A stretch of 64,000 nucleotides of DNA from Bin5 sp965204705 (lineage in GTDB: Bacteria > Chloroflexota > Anaerolineae > Caldilineales > Caldilineaceae), in contig OZ242006.1 of assembly GCA_965204705.1 (NCBI GenBank), forward strand, positions 3,968,001-4,032,000, given 5' to 3'. The position numbers and the translations under genes are program-made. Numbering within the stretch: position 1 is the first letter of the stretch; each line of letters starts with the position of its first letter. Positions 8,101 to 16,213 of the stretch are shown here, in pieces. Under the pieces are notes generated by a model. It did not search any database, was not told the origin of the DNA, and saw only the letters and a program-made list of their open reading frames with translations.

Positions 8101-8669
8101 AGACGGTCGAGCTTGTAGAGAAACTGGCGAGCAGTTCGGCCGCGCCTTTGTCATCGCAGATTGAGGCCGCAGCCGCGGGATGGGCCAGGTTGCGCGGCGC
8201 GGAATACAACGACACCGAAGGGGAGCGAATCGAACGCTTGCAGCGAAGGGCAGCGCCTTATCGAAACCGCTTACAGGAGTTCCTGACAGCGATGGCACTG
8301 CAGAGCGAAGCGGACCAGTACGACCAGCGAGCGGACCGTGTGACGCTGATGAGCCTTCACGCGGCGAAGGGACTGGAGTTCCCCGTCGTGTTCATCGCAG
8401 GATGTGAAGAGGGACTTCTTCCTTATACGCCTGCCAACCGTGACGTTGACCTGGACGAGGAGAGGCGGCTATTCTACGTGGGCATGACACGTGCGCGGCG
8501 GCGGCTGATCCTGACGCATGCCGGCCGGCGCTTTTTGTTTGGGCAGGCTATGGAAAACAGGCTCTCAGGCTTTGTCACCGACATTGAAGCGGCCCTGCAG
8601 GAGGTGCGAGAGGCCCGGCCGCGTCGGTCCAGCAAGAGAGATGAAGATCGGCAGCTGCGACTGTTCTAG
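5172..8669 (+). CDS. EndoQ-like PHP nuclease fused to UvrD/Rep superfamily 1 helicase
   Basis: 1165 aa from the ATG overlapping the nitroreductase stop. Residues 1-about 400 match endonuclease Q: DIHLHSHYSRATSK at the N-terminus (PHP metal site), an HIWTPWFS segment, SNSDAHSP, and a CxxC...CxxC zinc site (KCGVC near 277, CTGCG). EndoQ in archaea and some bacilli cuts DNA 5' of deaminated bases. After an acidic linker (about 440-515) comes an SF1A helicase: Walker A AGPGTGKT (about 528-536), TFTNRAAEEM, DEYQDVN (about 712), GDPDQAIYGFRG, NYRS, SLHAAKGLEFPVVF (about 1058) and VGMTRARRRL. The fusion suggests that lesion cutting is coupled to strand unwinding. The helicase half is typical; the nuclease half is a family call without alignment. 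Confidence 0.9.
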   Translation: MKLVADIHLHSHYSRATSKNLTLEHLWKWAQLKGVQVVATGDIAHPGWLAELQMKLDPAEEGLFQLKPEYEATVADEVPPACRGTVRFLIGGEISNIYKKYDRTRKVHNIVFAPTFEATTILQAELEKIGNIRADGRPILGLDSRDLLEIVLEVDDRCHLIPAHIWTPWFSILGSKSGFDSLEECFTDLTPHIFAVETGLSSDPPMNWRVSWLDDYTLISNSDAHSPPKLAREATLFDTELSYDALFSALKSGDPAEFRGTIEFFPEEGKYHLDGHRKCGVCWEPVTTIANEGLCTGCGKPVTVGVYHRVEELADRALGTRSPSAAPFTSLIPLPEALSEVLSVGPNSKRVQTEYLRLLGRLGPELAILQAVPLEDISAAGGPVLAEGIRRMREGKVVAQSGYDGEYGVIRMFDGEADQLSSFQLGMFAGEPTAEQEKSGATELGREAPGDNGQTLPSRKAESSDVNALNDKEAQYSLPLHVEPEELPLFRPSARHDAGGQEETDWFNQLNAEQKEAAAHTGTPLAIVAGPGTGKTRTLTVRIAHLIEKKRVDPSSILAVTFTNRAAEEMRERLHDLLGADRSANITVGTFHQLGASLLREFGEVIGIPQNFTILADAERQTILRRACPELGARESRVALEDISARKNGAMTGTADGKSQETDGEIWASYQAALNEANALDFDDLILCAVQLLETDSDVQAAIQDRFRWISVDEYQDVNAAQHRLLKVLAAGGANLCVIGDPDQAIYGFRGADHRYFLSFEEDFPGGKQLYLERNYRSAQTILDAAMQVISRIPDHQATTLIADFAEQVKLDVYRAPTDRAEAEYVVHQVEQMVGGVSYFSLDSGRVDEDGLPKDFSFGDFAVLYRLNAQTRLIEEAFDRSGIPYATLGGSALSEQKPVQEILALLWLTQAPECHVHWGRILAEGKRGLTNEAVAGLLGNQGTYSQGPGTPRAWREAMAAASRTGSQRQPQRERLAETVELVEKLASSSAAPLSSQIEAAAAGWARLRGAEYNDTEGERIERLQRRAAPYRNRLQEFLTAMALQSEADQYDQRADRVTLMSLHAAKGLEFPVVFIAGCEEGLLPYTPANRDVDLDEERRLFYVGMTRARRRLILTHAGRRFLFGQAMENRLSGFVTDIEAALQEVREARPRRSSKRDEDRQLRLF

Positions 8670-8739
8670 AGATTGTCAGAGAGCAGGCGCAACGCCTCGT
8701 TGAGAGAAAAGACGTATTCCCGATCTCTTCAAGCGTAGT

Positions 8740-9705
8740 TCACCAGGCAGATGCGTTGTCCAGATTCTCCAGATGTTCCACATTGAGATTCAACCCCATT
8801 GAAGCCAAGCTGCCCTGCAACTGCTCAACGGAATTGGCGCCTATGATGGGGGCGGTCACTCCTGGTTGGGCCATGAGCCAGGCGAGCGAGACAGAAGTCG
8901 GTGTGGCCCCAAGTTCAGCTGCTACGCTCTGAACGGCTTCCAAAGCTTTCCACCCGGCATCGTTGAAGTAACGCTGGCGTACGCTCTCTGCGCGGACACT
9001 GTCTGGAGCGCTATCGCGGCTGTATTTGCCCGTCAGGAAGCCGCCGGCCAGCGGGCTGTATGGAATGATGCCGATGCCGTAACTCCGGCAGGCCTCACCC
9101 AGTTCCTGCTCAAACTCGGCCCTGTGCACGAGGCTGTAATGGGGTTGGATGGAATCGTAGCGGGCCAGGCCATTCTTGTCGCTAGTCCAGAGCGCCTCCA
9201 CGAGACGCCAGGCGGGATAGTTGCTGCAGCCGATGTAGCGCACTTTCCCCTGTTGCACGAGGCGCTCGAATGCCTCCAGCGTCTCATCGATGGGTACATC
9301 GGCGTCGAAGAAATGGGCCTGATAGAGATCGATTGTATCGGTTTGCAGGCGGCGAAGTGAGGCTTCGCAGGCTTCCAGAATGTGCTTGCGGCTGAGACCC
9401 ACGTCGTTTGGTCCAGGCCCCATCTGTCCACGCACCTTGGTGGCGATGATCATCAGTTGGCGGTTATCGCGCGCCTTCAGCCAGCGTCCGATCACTTCCT
9501 CGCTGACGCCACCGTTATTTCCTTCCACCCAGCGGCTGTAGACGTCGGCGGTATCGATGAAATTGCCACCGGCCTCAGAGAATGCGTCCATCACCGCGAA
9601 ACTAGTCTTTTCGTCGGCAGTCCAGCCGAACTGCATCGAACCCAAACAGAGCGGTGAGACTTTGAGCCCTGTCCGGCCCAGACGGCGATATTGGATGTCA
9701 CTCAT
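8740..9705 (-). CDS. Aldo/keto reductase
   Basis: 321-aa NADPH-dependent oxidoreductase with a TIM-barrel fold. It begins MSDIQYRRLGRTGLKVSPLCLGSMQFG, with NFIDTADVYS (catalytic Asp and Tyr), ATKVRG (Lys), DLYQAHFFD (His) and the C-terminal cofactor segment APIIGANSVEQL. It resembles the YghZ/YakC-like AKR groups; the substrate is unknown. Its ATG overlaps the selB stop (ATGA), so it is the last gene of the coiled-coil/selB/AKR operon. It converges with the EndoQ-helicase gene, with 70 bp between them and no clear terminator. Confidence 0.93.
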   Translation of the reverse strand: MSDIQYRRLGRTGLKVSPLCLGSMQFGWTADEKTSFAVMDAFSEAGGNFIDTADVYSRWVEGNNGGVSEEVIGRWLKARDNRQLMIIATKVRGQMGPGPNDVGLSRKHILEACEASLRRLQTDTIDLYQAHFFDADVPIDETLEAFERLVQQGKVRYIGCSNYPAWRLVEALWTSDKNGLARYDSIQPHYSLVHRAEFEQELGEACRSYGIGIIPYSPLAGGFLTGKYSRDSAPDSVRAESVRQRYFNDAGWKALEAVQSVAAELGATPTSVSLAWLMAQPGVTAPIIGANSVEQLQGSLASMGLNLNVEHLENLDNASAW

Positions 9706-11633
9706 AGTTCGACTCCGATCAACGTCCTTTCGTCTCCCACGCGGCGGGTGACGCGGCGGGCGTCGAGCTCTTCCAAGAGAGCTTGGGCATACTTACGACT
9801 GGTGTCAAGCAGATCCCGCACGTCGGCCAGCGTGATTGCACCTTTGGATTGGGCCAGGGCAATCGTCTTCTGTGTGGCAACGGCGAAATCCTTCTGGCGA
9901 AAATAGACTGAGCCGGGAAGCCGGACGATAATCTCCCGCTCTACCAAGGAGTCCAACAGCTCCTCGTCGCCGTTCAACAGACTGAGAGTGTCGATTGCGT
10001 TGGGCGGGCTGAACGGCGCGTCGGCATAGGACTGAAGCGTTCGGTCAACTGCCCGTTGTTGCGCGGCCGAATAACGGACGGTGTGTGAAAACAAGCGGAC
10101 TGTATTTTCTTCGTCAGCTACCATTCCGTCACTGTTTGCCTGCAAGGTCAGGTCGTTGAAGGCGCGTTGGGGCAGTTCCTTGCGCACGCCACCTCCTCCG
10201 ACCACCCGCAGCCGGCTGCGCACTTCGCTGCGTGGCATTCCCTGCCTCAAAGGGAACTGGAGATGGAACTCGGCCAGGAGTAGCTGCATGTCGGCGACAG
10301 TTTGCTGGTAGGCCGATTCACTGATCAGGAGTCGCCGGTCGTCCAGTCCTCGCATCGGCCCGTTGTCGAGAAGTTGCTGAATGGCCGTAGCTGCAATCTC
10401 TTTATCGAGTCCGGTAGCGGCGATCAGCTCTTGCTTCGAAAGCAGCGGTTCCCGCTCCAGACTCTGCAGCACGACCTCATCGGGGCTTCCTTGAGCCAGC
10501 GTTTCCAGCTTGGCGATGGCTGTCGAATCGTTGCGTCGATAGCGCCGGCGTGGGTGAGGGTCCAGGATTTCGCCGCCACCGAGGGTGAGACTGGGAGATG
10601 GTTGGCGTAGGATGAATCGATCGCCGGCAGCCACAAGAATCGGTCGGTCAAGCCGTAACTGTAACCAACCCCCGCCGCCGGGAAGCAGCTCGTCAGCAGC
10701 AAGGAGACGGATGTGCGCGGGCGTTTCTGACGCTCCGCTGAAAAGGTCAACCGCTGTGTTGTGTCGCAATGGTTTGGGCGCGTCGGGAAGGAGACGGAAG
10801 GAGACGTCAAGCAGTCGGGTCGCGCGCAGCGTATCCGGGGTCACAGCAACTTGGCCGCGCCGGATTTCATCGGTGGCGATGCCGCTCAGGTTGACGGCGA
10901 CGCGGCTGCCCGGGAGTGCGCGTTCAATTTCCTGCTTGTGCGTTTGCAGGGCGCGCACGCGTCCTGAAGGCCCATCGGGAAGGATATCCACCGGCTCGCC
11001 GACGGCAAGGTGTCCGTCGCTCAGGGTGCCGGTTACGATTGTGCCGAAACCGGGCAAGCTGAAAATGCGGTCGATGGGCAGTCGCGGACGGCCCCGATCG
11101 CGGCGGGGAGGCAGCGCCGTCAGAGCAGTTGCCAGGGCCGAACGCAGTTCGTCGAGTCCTTCGCCGTTCAGCGCACTCACGGGGACGATGGGCGCCCCTT
11201 CCAGTCGAGAACCGACCAGTATCTCCTGAATATCAAGTTCAATCAGCTCCAGCCACTCGGGGTCGTCGATCAGGTCTGTCTTGGTAAGGGCAACCAGGCC
11301 TTGCGGAAGTGCGAGGAGGTCCAAAATGGCGAGGTGTTCACGGGTCTGGGGCATGACCCCTTCGTCTGCGGCGATGACGAGAACTGCGGCGTCAATGCTG
11401 CCGACACCGGCAAGCATGTTCTTTATGAAATCGATATGGCCGGGGACATCTACAATGCTGACAGGCTCTAGGGTACCGTCCGGCATTGCCAGATCCATCC
11501 AGGCAAAGCCGAGCACGATGGTTAGCCCGCGGCGCTGTTCTTCCTCGAGACGGTCTGGGTTACTTCCCGTAAGCGCCTGGACCAGTGTCGACTTGCCGTG
11601 GTCGACATGTCCTGCAGTGGCGATTACCCGCAT
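9702..11633 (-). CDS. selB: Selenocysteine-specific elongation factor SelB
   Basis: 643 aa from ATG 11633; an upstream TTG at 11636 is less likely. SelB brings selenocysteinyl-tRNA to UGA codons marked by a SECIS element. The G-domain motifs are TAGHVDHGKST (G1), EEQRRGLTIVLGFA (G2, typical of SelB rather than EF-Tu), DVPGHIDF (G3), TKTD (G4) and VSAL (G5). Two beta-barrel domains and C-terminal winged-helix repeats (about 370-643) follow, as the SECIS-binding region should. Neither selA, selD nor tRNA-Sec is in the window. It starts at the stop of the coiled-coil gene (TGATG) and overlaps the AKR start. Confidence 0.95.
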   Translation of the reverse strand: MRVIATAGHVDHGKSTLVQALTGSNPDRLEEEQRRGLTIVLGFAWMDLAMPDGTLEPVSIVDVPGHIDFIKNMLAGVGSIDAAVLVIAADEGVMPQTREHLAILDLLALPQGLVALTKTDLIDDPEWLELIELDIQEILVGSRLEGAPIVPVSALNGEGLDELRSALATALTALPPRRDRGRPRLPIDRIFSLPGFGTIVTGTLSDGHLAVGEPVDILPDGPSGRVRALQTHKQEIERALPGSRVAVNLSGIATDEIRRGQVAVTPDTLRATRLLDVSFRLLPDAPKPLRHNTAVDLFSGASETPAHIRLLAADELLPGGGGWLQLRLDRPILVAAGDRFILRQPSPSLTLGGGEILDPHPRRRYRRNDSTAIAKLETLAQGSPDEVVLQSLEREPLLSKQELIAATGLDKEIAATAIQQLLDNGPMRGLDDRRLLISESAYQQTVADMQLLLAEFHLQFPLRQGMPRSEVRSRLRVVGGGGVRKELPQRAFNDLTLQANSDGMVADEENTVRLFSHTVRYSAAQQRAVDRTLQSYADAPFSPPNAIDTLSLLNGDEELLDSLVEREIIVRLPGSVYFRQKDFAVATQKTIALAQSKGAITLADVRDLLDTSRKYAQALLEELDARRVTRRVGDERTLIGVEL

Positions 11634-12940
11634 CAAGTGCGATTCGGTGTCGGCTCACCAGAGGCGATTCCGGCCGTGCGCGGCGTGTTGTTGTTCTGGC
11701 GGGCGTACAGTTCGGCGGTGCGGCGCTGTTTCTGCCATTCCTCTTCCAGGTCTTTCATCGTTTCGTCCCTTTCTTCAAGGGCCGTCTGCAGACCGTCGAG
11801 CCAGAGTTGGGCGGCACTGATGTATCTGCCGCCGTATTGCTCCTGCAGCTTCCAGAGGAGGCGCAGCAACTCTTCGTGTACGCGCAGGTCGTGCAGAATC
11901 GGGGGGAGATGATCCAGCAGCTCCTTGTTGTTTTTTTCCTGCTCTCTCCACAAGTGCTCCTGTCGGAGACCGTCGCGGCGGCTTCTTTTTTCGTACTCCT
12001 CCTGAAAGTCCTCCATCTCGCGCCGCATGCGCTCCTCGGCCAAACGTTGCAGCTCTTGCACCTGGGTTTGGTCGCGACGAATGTTTTCCTGAAAATCCGG
12101 GATTGTATTTGCGGCCCGGCGTGCGGTTTCTACGGTCTGGGAGAAGGACTGCAGTCGCTCTTCATTCTTGTTAACGACCGACTGCTGATCGTCTATGATT
12201 TCCTGCCATCGGGTCAGAACCTGCAGGCGTTCGACGACCTCGACACGCAGCCGCTCCATGAACTGCTGCTGCTCTTCACGGATCTCGGCAAATACCGGCC
12301 GCCAGCGCTCAATCTCAGAGCTCATGCGGCGGTCGGCGTCCTCCAGAATGGAAAAACGTCCGGTGAAAGCCTCTGTTCGTTTGAACAGTTCGACGGTTTC
12401 CTGTTGTAACTGGGCGATACGTTTTGCGTCACCTGTGCGCTGGTCGGTTAGAAACGGGATCTGGCGCGTACGTTCTTCAATTTCCTTGACGAGGAGATTC
12501 ACCTGGTTTCGGCTCTCCATAATCATATCGACCAAGCGCTCTTCCTCGCCCTTGCGCAGGTCGACCGCTTCTTCGATGCGGCCGATGCGAGGTAGTTCAC
12601 GTCGGACCTCACTGATCTCCCTGGTCAGGGCTTCCCTGTCTGCCAGCCTGGCGCGCTCATGTTCGCGAGCAGTCTGGGCCTGCCCTTCGTCACTACGGTC
12701 GATCATAAGGCCGAGTTCCTGCTTGAAGCTTTCAATCTGCTGTTCCAATTGGGTGAATCGGCCCAATTGCGCGGTCGTAGATGCCAAGCGCCCCTCGAAC
12801 TCCTGGATACGACGCGCCTGTTCAACGATGTCCCCGCCTTGGCTCTCCAGTTGTTGTTGCAGCCGGGAGATCTCGGCCCGGTCGCGCCGATGTTCTTCGT
12901 CGAGCCATGTTACGATTTGGGCTAGTTGGGCGTTGTCCAT
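11633..12940 (-). CDS. Long coiled-coil protein of unknown function
   Basis: 435 aa from ATG 12940 (MDNAQLAQIVTWLDEEHRRD); an in-frame extension to 13042 has a non-helical start and is less likely. Almost the whole length is heptad-like helix rich in Glu, Gln and Arg, with no membrane segment or signal. The C-terminal part (HEELLRLLWKLQEQYGGRYI) may be a short globular tail. It resembles cytoplasmic filament or scaffold-type coiled coils; no family was recognised. It is the first gene of an operon with selB, its stop overlapping the selB start by one base, which implies translational coupling. The ribosome site (AAAGAAAG) is weak. Confidence 0.85.
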   Translation of the reverse strand: MDNAQLAQIVTWLDEEHRRDRAEISRLQQQLESQGGDIVEQARRIQEFEGRLASTTAQLGRFTQLEQQIESFKQELGLMIDRSDEGQAQTAREHERARLADREALTREISEVRRELPRIGRIEEAVDLRKGEEERLVDMIMESRNQVNLLVKEIEERTRQIPFLTDQRTGDAKRIAQLQQETVELFKRTEAFTGRFSILEDADRRMSSEIERWRPVFAEIREEQQQFMERLRVEVVERLQVLTRWQEIIDDQQSVVNKNEERLQSFSQTVETARRAANTIPDFQENIRRDQTQVQELQRLAEERMRREMEDFQEEYEKRSRRDGLRQEHLWREQEKNNKELLDHLPPILHDLRVHEELLRLLWKLQEQYGGRYISAAQLWLDGLQTALEERDETMKDLEEEWQKQRRTAELYARQNNNTPRTAGIASGEPTPNRT

Positions 12941-13040
12941 TTTTCTTTCTTTCAGCGCACTTAGTGGGACGGGCGCGCTCACTTCACCTCGCGTGACAGG
13001 CGAATCGATTACATACGTGTCTGTTGCCCCTCCAACTCTC

Positions 13041-13504
13041 ACACAGGATACCGACAGAAAGCCATAACCTGCCGGTCAGGGGAGCATTTTGGAACCTGAA
13101 TTGTACCATTTGACGGAGATTGACGACAAACAGTCTGGAGAAGGGAAAAGGTCCATTAGCGGGGGTGATTTCTTCTCGACTCGGGTCGATTTCAGATGCT
13201 GAGCGCAAGTCAGGGGCACCCCTAACGGCTCAAGAGGCCCGCCTTGGACATTTTGACAAGGGGAGGTCCCCGAGTCCGGTCCGCATTCGGCACTGGGGCC
13301 CTAACCCAGACCAAGTCTCCTCCCCAAAAACACCCTCGCAAGCCATAGTGGATTTGACTTAACAGGGAGCATCTTAATTGAGACCATTTCTCATCACATC
13401 AGAGTAGCAGGCCGCGGCAGGTTGGATAAGACTCGATAGCGTTTCGTCCGGTTGAAGTGCGCCCCGATCAGACGCCAGGCACAGTCGCGCTAAGTTTTGG
13501 CACA
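13041..13504. other. Intergenic stretch between the GGT gene and the coiled-coil operon
   Basis: No convincing gene. The right part (13370-13504) follows the GGT stop and has no clear terminator. The left part holds the candidate promoter of the coiled-coil operon. A short plus-strand frame at 13120-13362 has no ribosome site and no recognisable protein. Confidence 0.6.
13100..13129 (-). promoter_or_regulatory. Candidate promoter of the coiled-coil/selB/AKR operon
   Basis: Minus strand: TTGTCG (13129-13124), 18-bp spacer, TACAAT (13105-13100). It would give a leader of about 150 nt before ATG 12940. Confidence 0.5.
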
Positions 13505-15211
13505 TCAGAAACCGGCCACCACTGTAGCATACATGGGATCGGCCCCTCCATGAAGCTTTCCCGATTCGTCGATGCTGACAGCCGTTGGACGGCCAAAACC
13601 ACCGCTTGTGGTTGCGTCCATGTGAACAACACGGTGCCCCATATCGGTTAGAGCTCTTCGTATGTCTCTTGAGATTCGCGAATCGAGGAAGGCCTCTTGA
13701 TACAGAGCTTCTGCCCATACGCGCGGCGTCTCGATAGCTTCCTGAACGTCCATGCCGAAGTCGATACAATGCGCCAAGACGTGAAACACAGAGCTCATGC
13801 TGCGCCGAGCGCCAGAGGCGCTCATAGCCAGCCAGGGCTTGCCATCACGAAAGACTAAAGGTAGGTGGGTGCCGCGCGCAGGCCGTCGTGTAGGTCCAAG
13901 AGAAAGGGGCCGGCCAGGGATAGGGTCAAAACTGCACATGTGGTCGTTCAGAACAATGCCCGTGCCAGGTACCACGACCTTTGAACCAAAAGCATTTCCC
14001 AGGCTGGTAAGAATGTTAAACACGTTTCCCTGGCAGTCAGCAGCAGCCAAGGTCGTGGTGTTCGCTCCCCCTACCGGCATCGGGTCGCTACCAGCCTTGT
14101 TCGACCCTGTGACGGGCCCACCGAAAGTGCCCTCCGCGCTATGATATGGTCGAGGATCCAAGGGTTGTATATCGTGCACTGCTTGGTTCTGACTGATGCG
14201 ACTTGCAACCTCGCCGGCATGCTCCTTGGTCAACAGGCCAGGTTCAAGTGCGTAGGCAAAGTGGTTAACCCAGGTCCAGCGCATAGCTTCGAGCATCAAG
14301 TGACGATATGTTGGGCTGTCCGGCTCCAAGCCCGCCAAGTCGAAGTTTTCCAGCAGGTTCAGCATCTGCACTATCACCCGCGAGCTTCCTGGCGTATAAC
14401 GATGGCCGCGATAGGTTAAGAAGTCGTCATCCTGCAGGACACGGATCTCGGAACGATAAGTGGCCAGATCTTCGTAGGTGAGGCTCCCCCCATGTTTGGA
14501 AACCTCGGCCGTGATTGCATGGGCGATAGGGCCGTTGTAAAAGGCATCCGCGCCGTTCTCCGCTATCGCTCGGTAGGTGCCGGCCAGTTCAGGATATACG
14601 AGCTTGTCACCCGGCTCCCAGAAAGTTCCAGGCGTCGGGGGCAATCCATCCACGAGGAGGAGCCGACCCAGTAGCGGGAACCGGCGAAAGTGCTTCATTT
14701 CTCTGGCGATAATCATCGTCATGCGCTCGTCCACTTTCACGCCATTTTCCGCAAGTTCGATGGCCGGCGCCAGCACCTGCTTTAGGCTTAGCTTCCCATA
14801 ACGTTCGAGGGCAGCGCACAGGCCGGCAACGGTGCCGGGGACGGCCACCGAGGTGTGGCCGATGATATTGGCGTCGTCGCGCACATTGGCCCAACCGTAG
14901 AAACTCCCGCTGCCTGGCAAGACCTCAAACATATCCGGCGTTGCAGAAGCCGGAGCGAAAGGACCGTCGTTGAAGATCGTGGTTTCGCCGCGGGCAGCAT
15001 AGTGAATGAGGATTGTGCCATTGCCGCCGACCCCGCACATGCCGGGTTCCGCGAGCTGGGCGACGAAGGCGGCGGCCACACCGGCATCTACGGCATTTCC
15101 TCCCTGCTGCATGATCTCCACGCCTGTCTCGGCCACAAGGCTTCCACCGGCAACGACACCTAGCTCCGCGACAAGCGGCTTGATCATGGCCTCCACGCCG
15201 TGCCGAATCAT
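13505..15211 (-). CDS. Gamma-glutamyltransferase family protein (Ntn hydrolase)
   Basis: 568 aa, the usual length. The family cleaves gamma-glutamyl bonds (glutathione and related peptides) and self-processes at a Thr. Signs are the N-terminal VAETGVEIMQQGGNAVDAGVAAAFVAQLAEPGMCGVGGNG, the nucleophile segment GGANTTTLAAADCQGNVFN with Thr near 385, and GIVLNDHMCSFD. There is no export signal, whereas classical GGTs are periplasmic, so a cytoplasmic relative or another gamma-linked substrate is likely. AGGAGA precedes the ATG. It is the last gene of the minus-strand peptide transporter operon, which suggests that imported gamma-glutamyl compounds are its substrate. Confidence 0.93.
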   Translation of the reverse strand: MIRHGVEAMIKPLVAELGVVAGGSLVAETGVEIMQQGGNAVDAGVAAAFVAQLAEPGMCGVGGNGTILIHYAARGETTIFNDGPFAPASATPDMFEVLPGSGSFYGWANVRDDANIIGHTSVAVPGTVAGLCAALERYGKLSLKQVLAPAIELAENGVKVDERMTMIIAREMKHFRRFPLLGRLLLVDGLPPTPGTFWEPGDKLVYPELAGTYRAIAENGADAFYNGPIAHAITAEVSKHGGSLTYEDLATYRSEIRVLQDDDFLTYRGHRYTPGSSRVIVQMLNLLENFDLAGLEPDSPTYRHLMLEAMRWTWVNHFAYALEPGLLTKEHAGEVASRISQNQAVHDIQPLDPRPYHSAEGTFGGPVTGSNKAGSDPMPVGGANTTTLAAADCQGNVFNILTSLGNAFGSKVVVPGTGIVLNDHMCSFDPIPGRPLSLGPTRRPARGTHLPLVFRDGKPWLAMSASGARRSMSSVFHVLAHCIDFGMDVQEAIETPRVWAEALYQEAFLDSRISRDIRRALTDMGHRVVHMDATTSGGFGRPTAVSIDESGKLHGGADPMYATVVAGF

Positions 15212-15298
15212 TGATGTCTCCTGTTTTGTAGTTTACCTCTTAAGGCTAAGAGCGGTAGCAAAAGGGAAGAGGAGTGATCTACGTTCCACTGCAGCGGG

Positions 15299-16213
15299 TC
15301 AAGAACGCAGACGTGGGTCCAGAAAGTCTCGCAACCAGTCGCCCACCAGATTGAGAGACAAGACCACCAGCGTGATGCACATACCCGGCAGGATGCCAAT
15401 CCAAGGGGCATCTCTCAGAACGTTGCGGCTGTCCGAAAGCATCATTCCCCAACTGGGTATGGCCGGTGGGATGCCCAAGCCCAGGAAGCTGAGCGCGGCC
15501 TCGACCACGATGACGGAGGCTACGGCAAATGTGGCAATTACTATCATGGGGGCGAACACGTTTGGCAAAATGTGACGGGCAATGATGCGCCCATTGCCAC
15601 AACCGATTGCGCGTGCAGCTTCCACGAGTTCCTTTTCGCGAATCGAAAGAGTTTCGGCGCGAATAACGCGAGCAAATCCTACCCAACCAAAAATGCTGAG
15701 CACGAGAATCATAGTTCCCAGGCCCGATCCCACCATCATAATGGTCACCATAGCCAGAATGAGAAATGGGAAGGCCAAGAAGATGTCAGCCACACGCATG
15801 ATGGCCTCATCCAGCAGGCCACCGTAGTAGCCGGATAGCAACCCCAATATCAGACCGATGATGCCGGCAAGCGTTGCCGTAGCAAACCCTACCGTCAATG
15901 AGATTCGTCCTCCGTACATCAGACGAGTGAGCACATCGCGCCCCAACTGATCGGTTCCAAGAGGGTTGGTCCAGGTTCCATCTTCCAGCAGGGCCGGCGG
16001 CAGGAGTCGCACCATGATATCCACGCCGTTTGGATCTTTGGTCGAGAGAAGGGGGGCCATAACGGAAGCCAGGACCGCAATCGCAAGCACCACCGCCCCG
16101 ACCAGCGCCGGCTTGGTGCGGCTCAGGCTGTGCCAGATGCTTAGGAATCGATGCGTCTCACGCAGAGGCTGTGAGGTCACATCTTTGGGTGTTGAGGCCG
16201 CGGCAGAGGTCAT
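15299..16213 (-). CDS. Peptide-type ABC transporter permease, DppC-like
   Basis: 304 aa, inner-membrane permease of a dipeptide/oligopeptide/nickel-type importer. It has an N-terminal membrane segment, the LGTDQLGRDVLTRLMYGGRISL motif typical of DppC/OppC, five further membrane helices, and the cytoplasmic coupling loop EAARAIGCGNGRIIARHILPN where the ATPase docks. The ATG overlaps the end of the DppB-like gene by 4 nt, with GGAGGGACA upstream. It pairs with the permease at 16210-17133 and the binding protein at 17513-19198. Confidence 0.94.
   Translation of the reverse strand: MTSAAASTPKDVTSQPLRETHRFLSIWHSLSRTKPALVGAVVLAIAVLASVMAPLLSTKDPNGVDIMVRLLPPALLEDGTWTNPLGTDQLGRDVLTRLMYGGRISLTVGFATATLAGIIGLILGLLSGYYGGLLDEAIMRVADIFLAFPFLILAMVTIMMVGSGLGTMILVLSIFGWVGFARVIRAETLSIREKELVEAARAIGCGNGRIIARHILPNVFAPMIVIATFAVASVIVVEAALSFLGLGIPPAIPSWGMMLSDSRNVLRDAPWIGILPGMCITLVVLSLNLVGDWLRDFLDPRLRS

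Noticed and set aside
8670..8739. Terminator between the convergent EndoQ-helicase and aldo/keto reductase genes
   Set aside because: Only a 4-bp stem (AACG-CCT-CGTT) and no T-run were found.
10081..11820. Several plus-strand frames opposite selB
   Set aside because: Antisense shadows of selB, whose GTPase motifs are complete; none has a family match.
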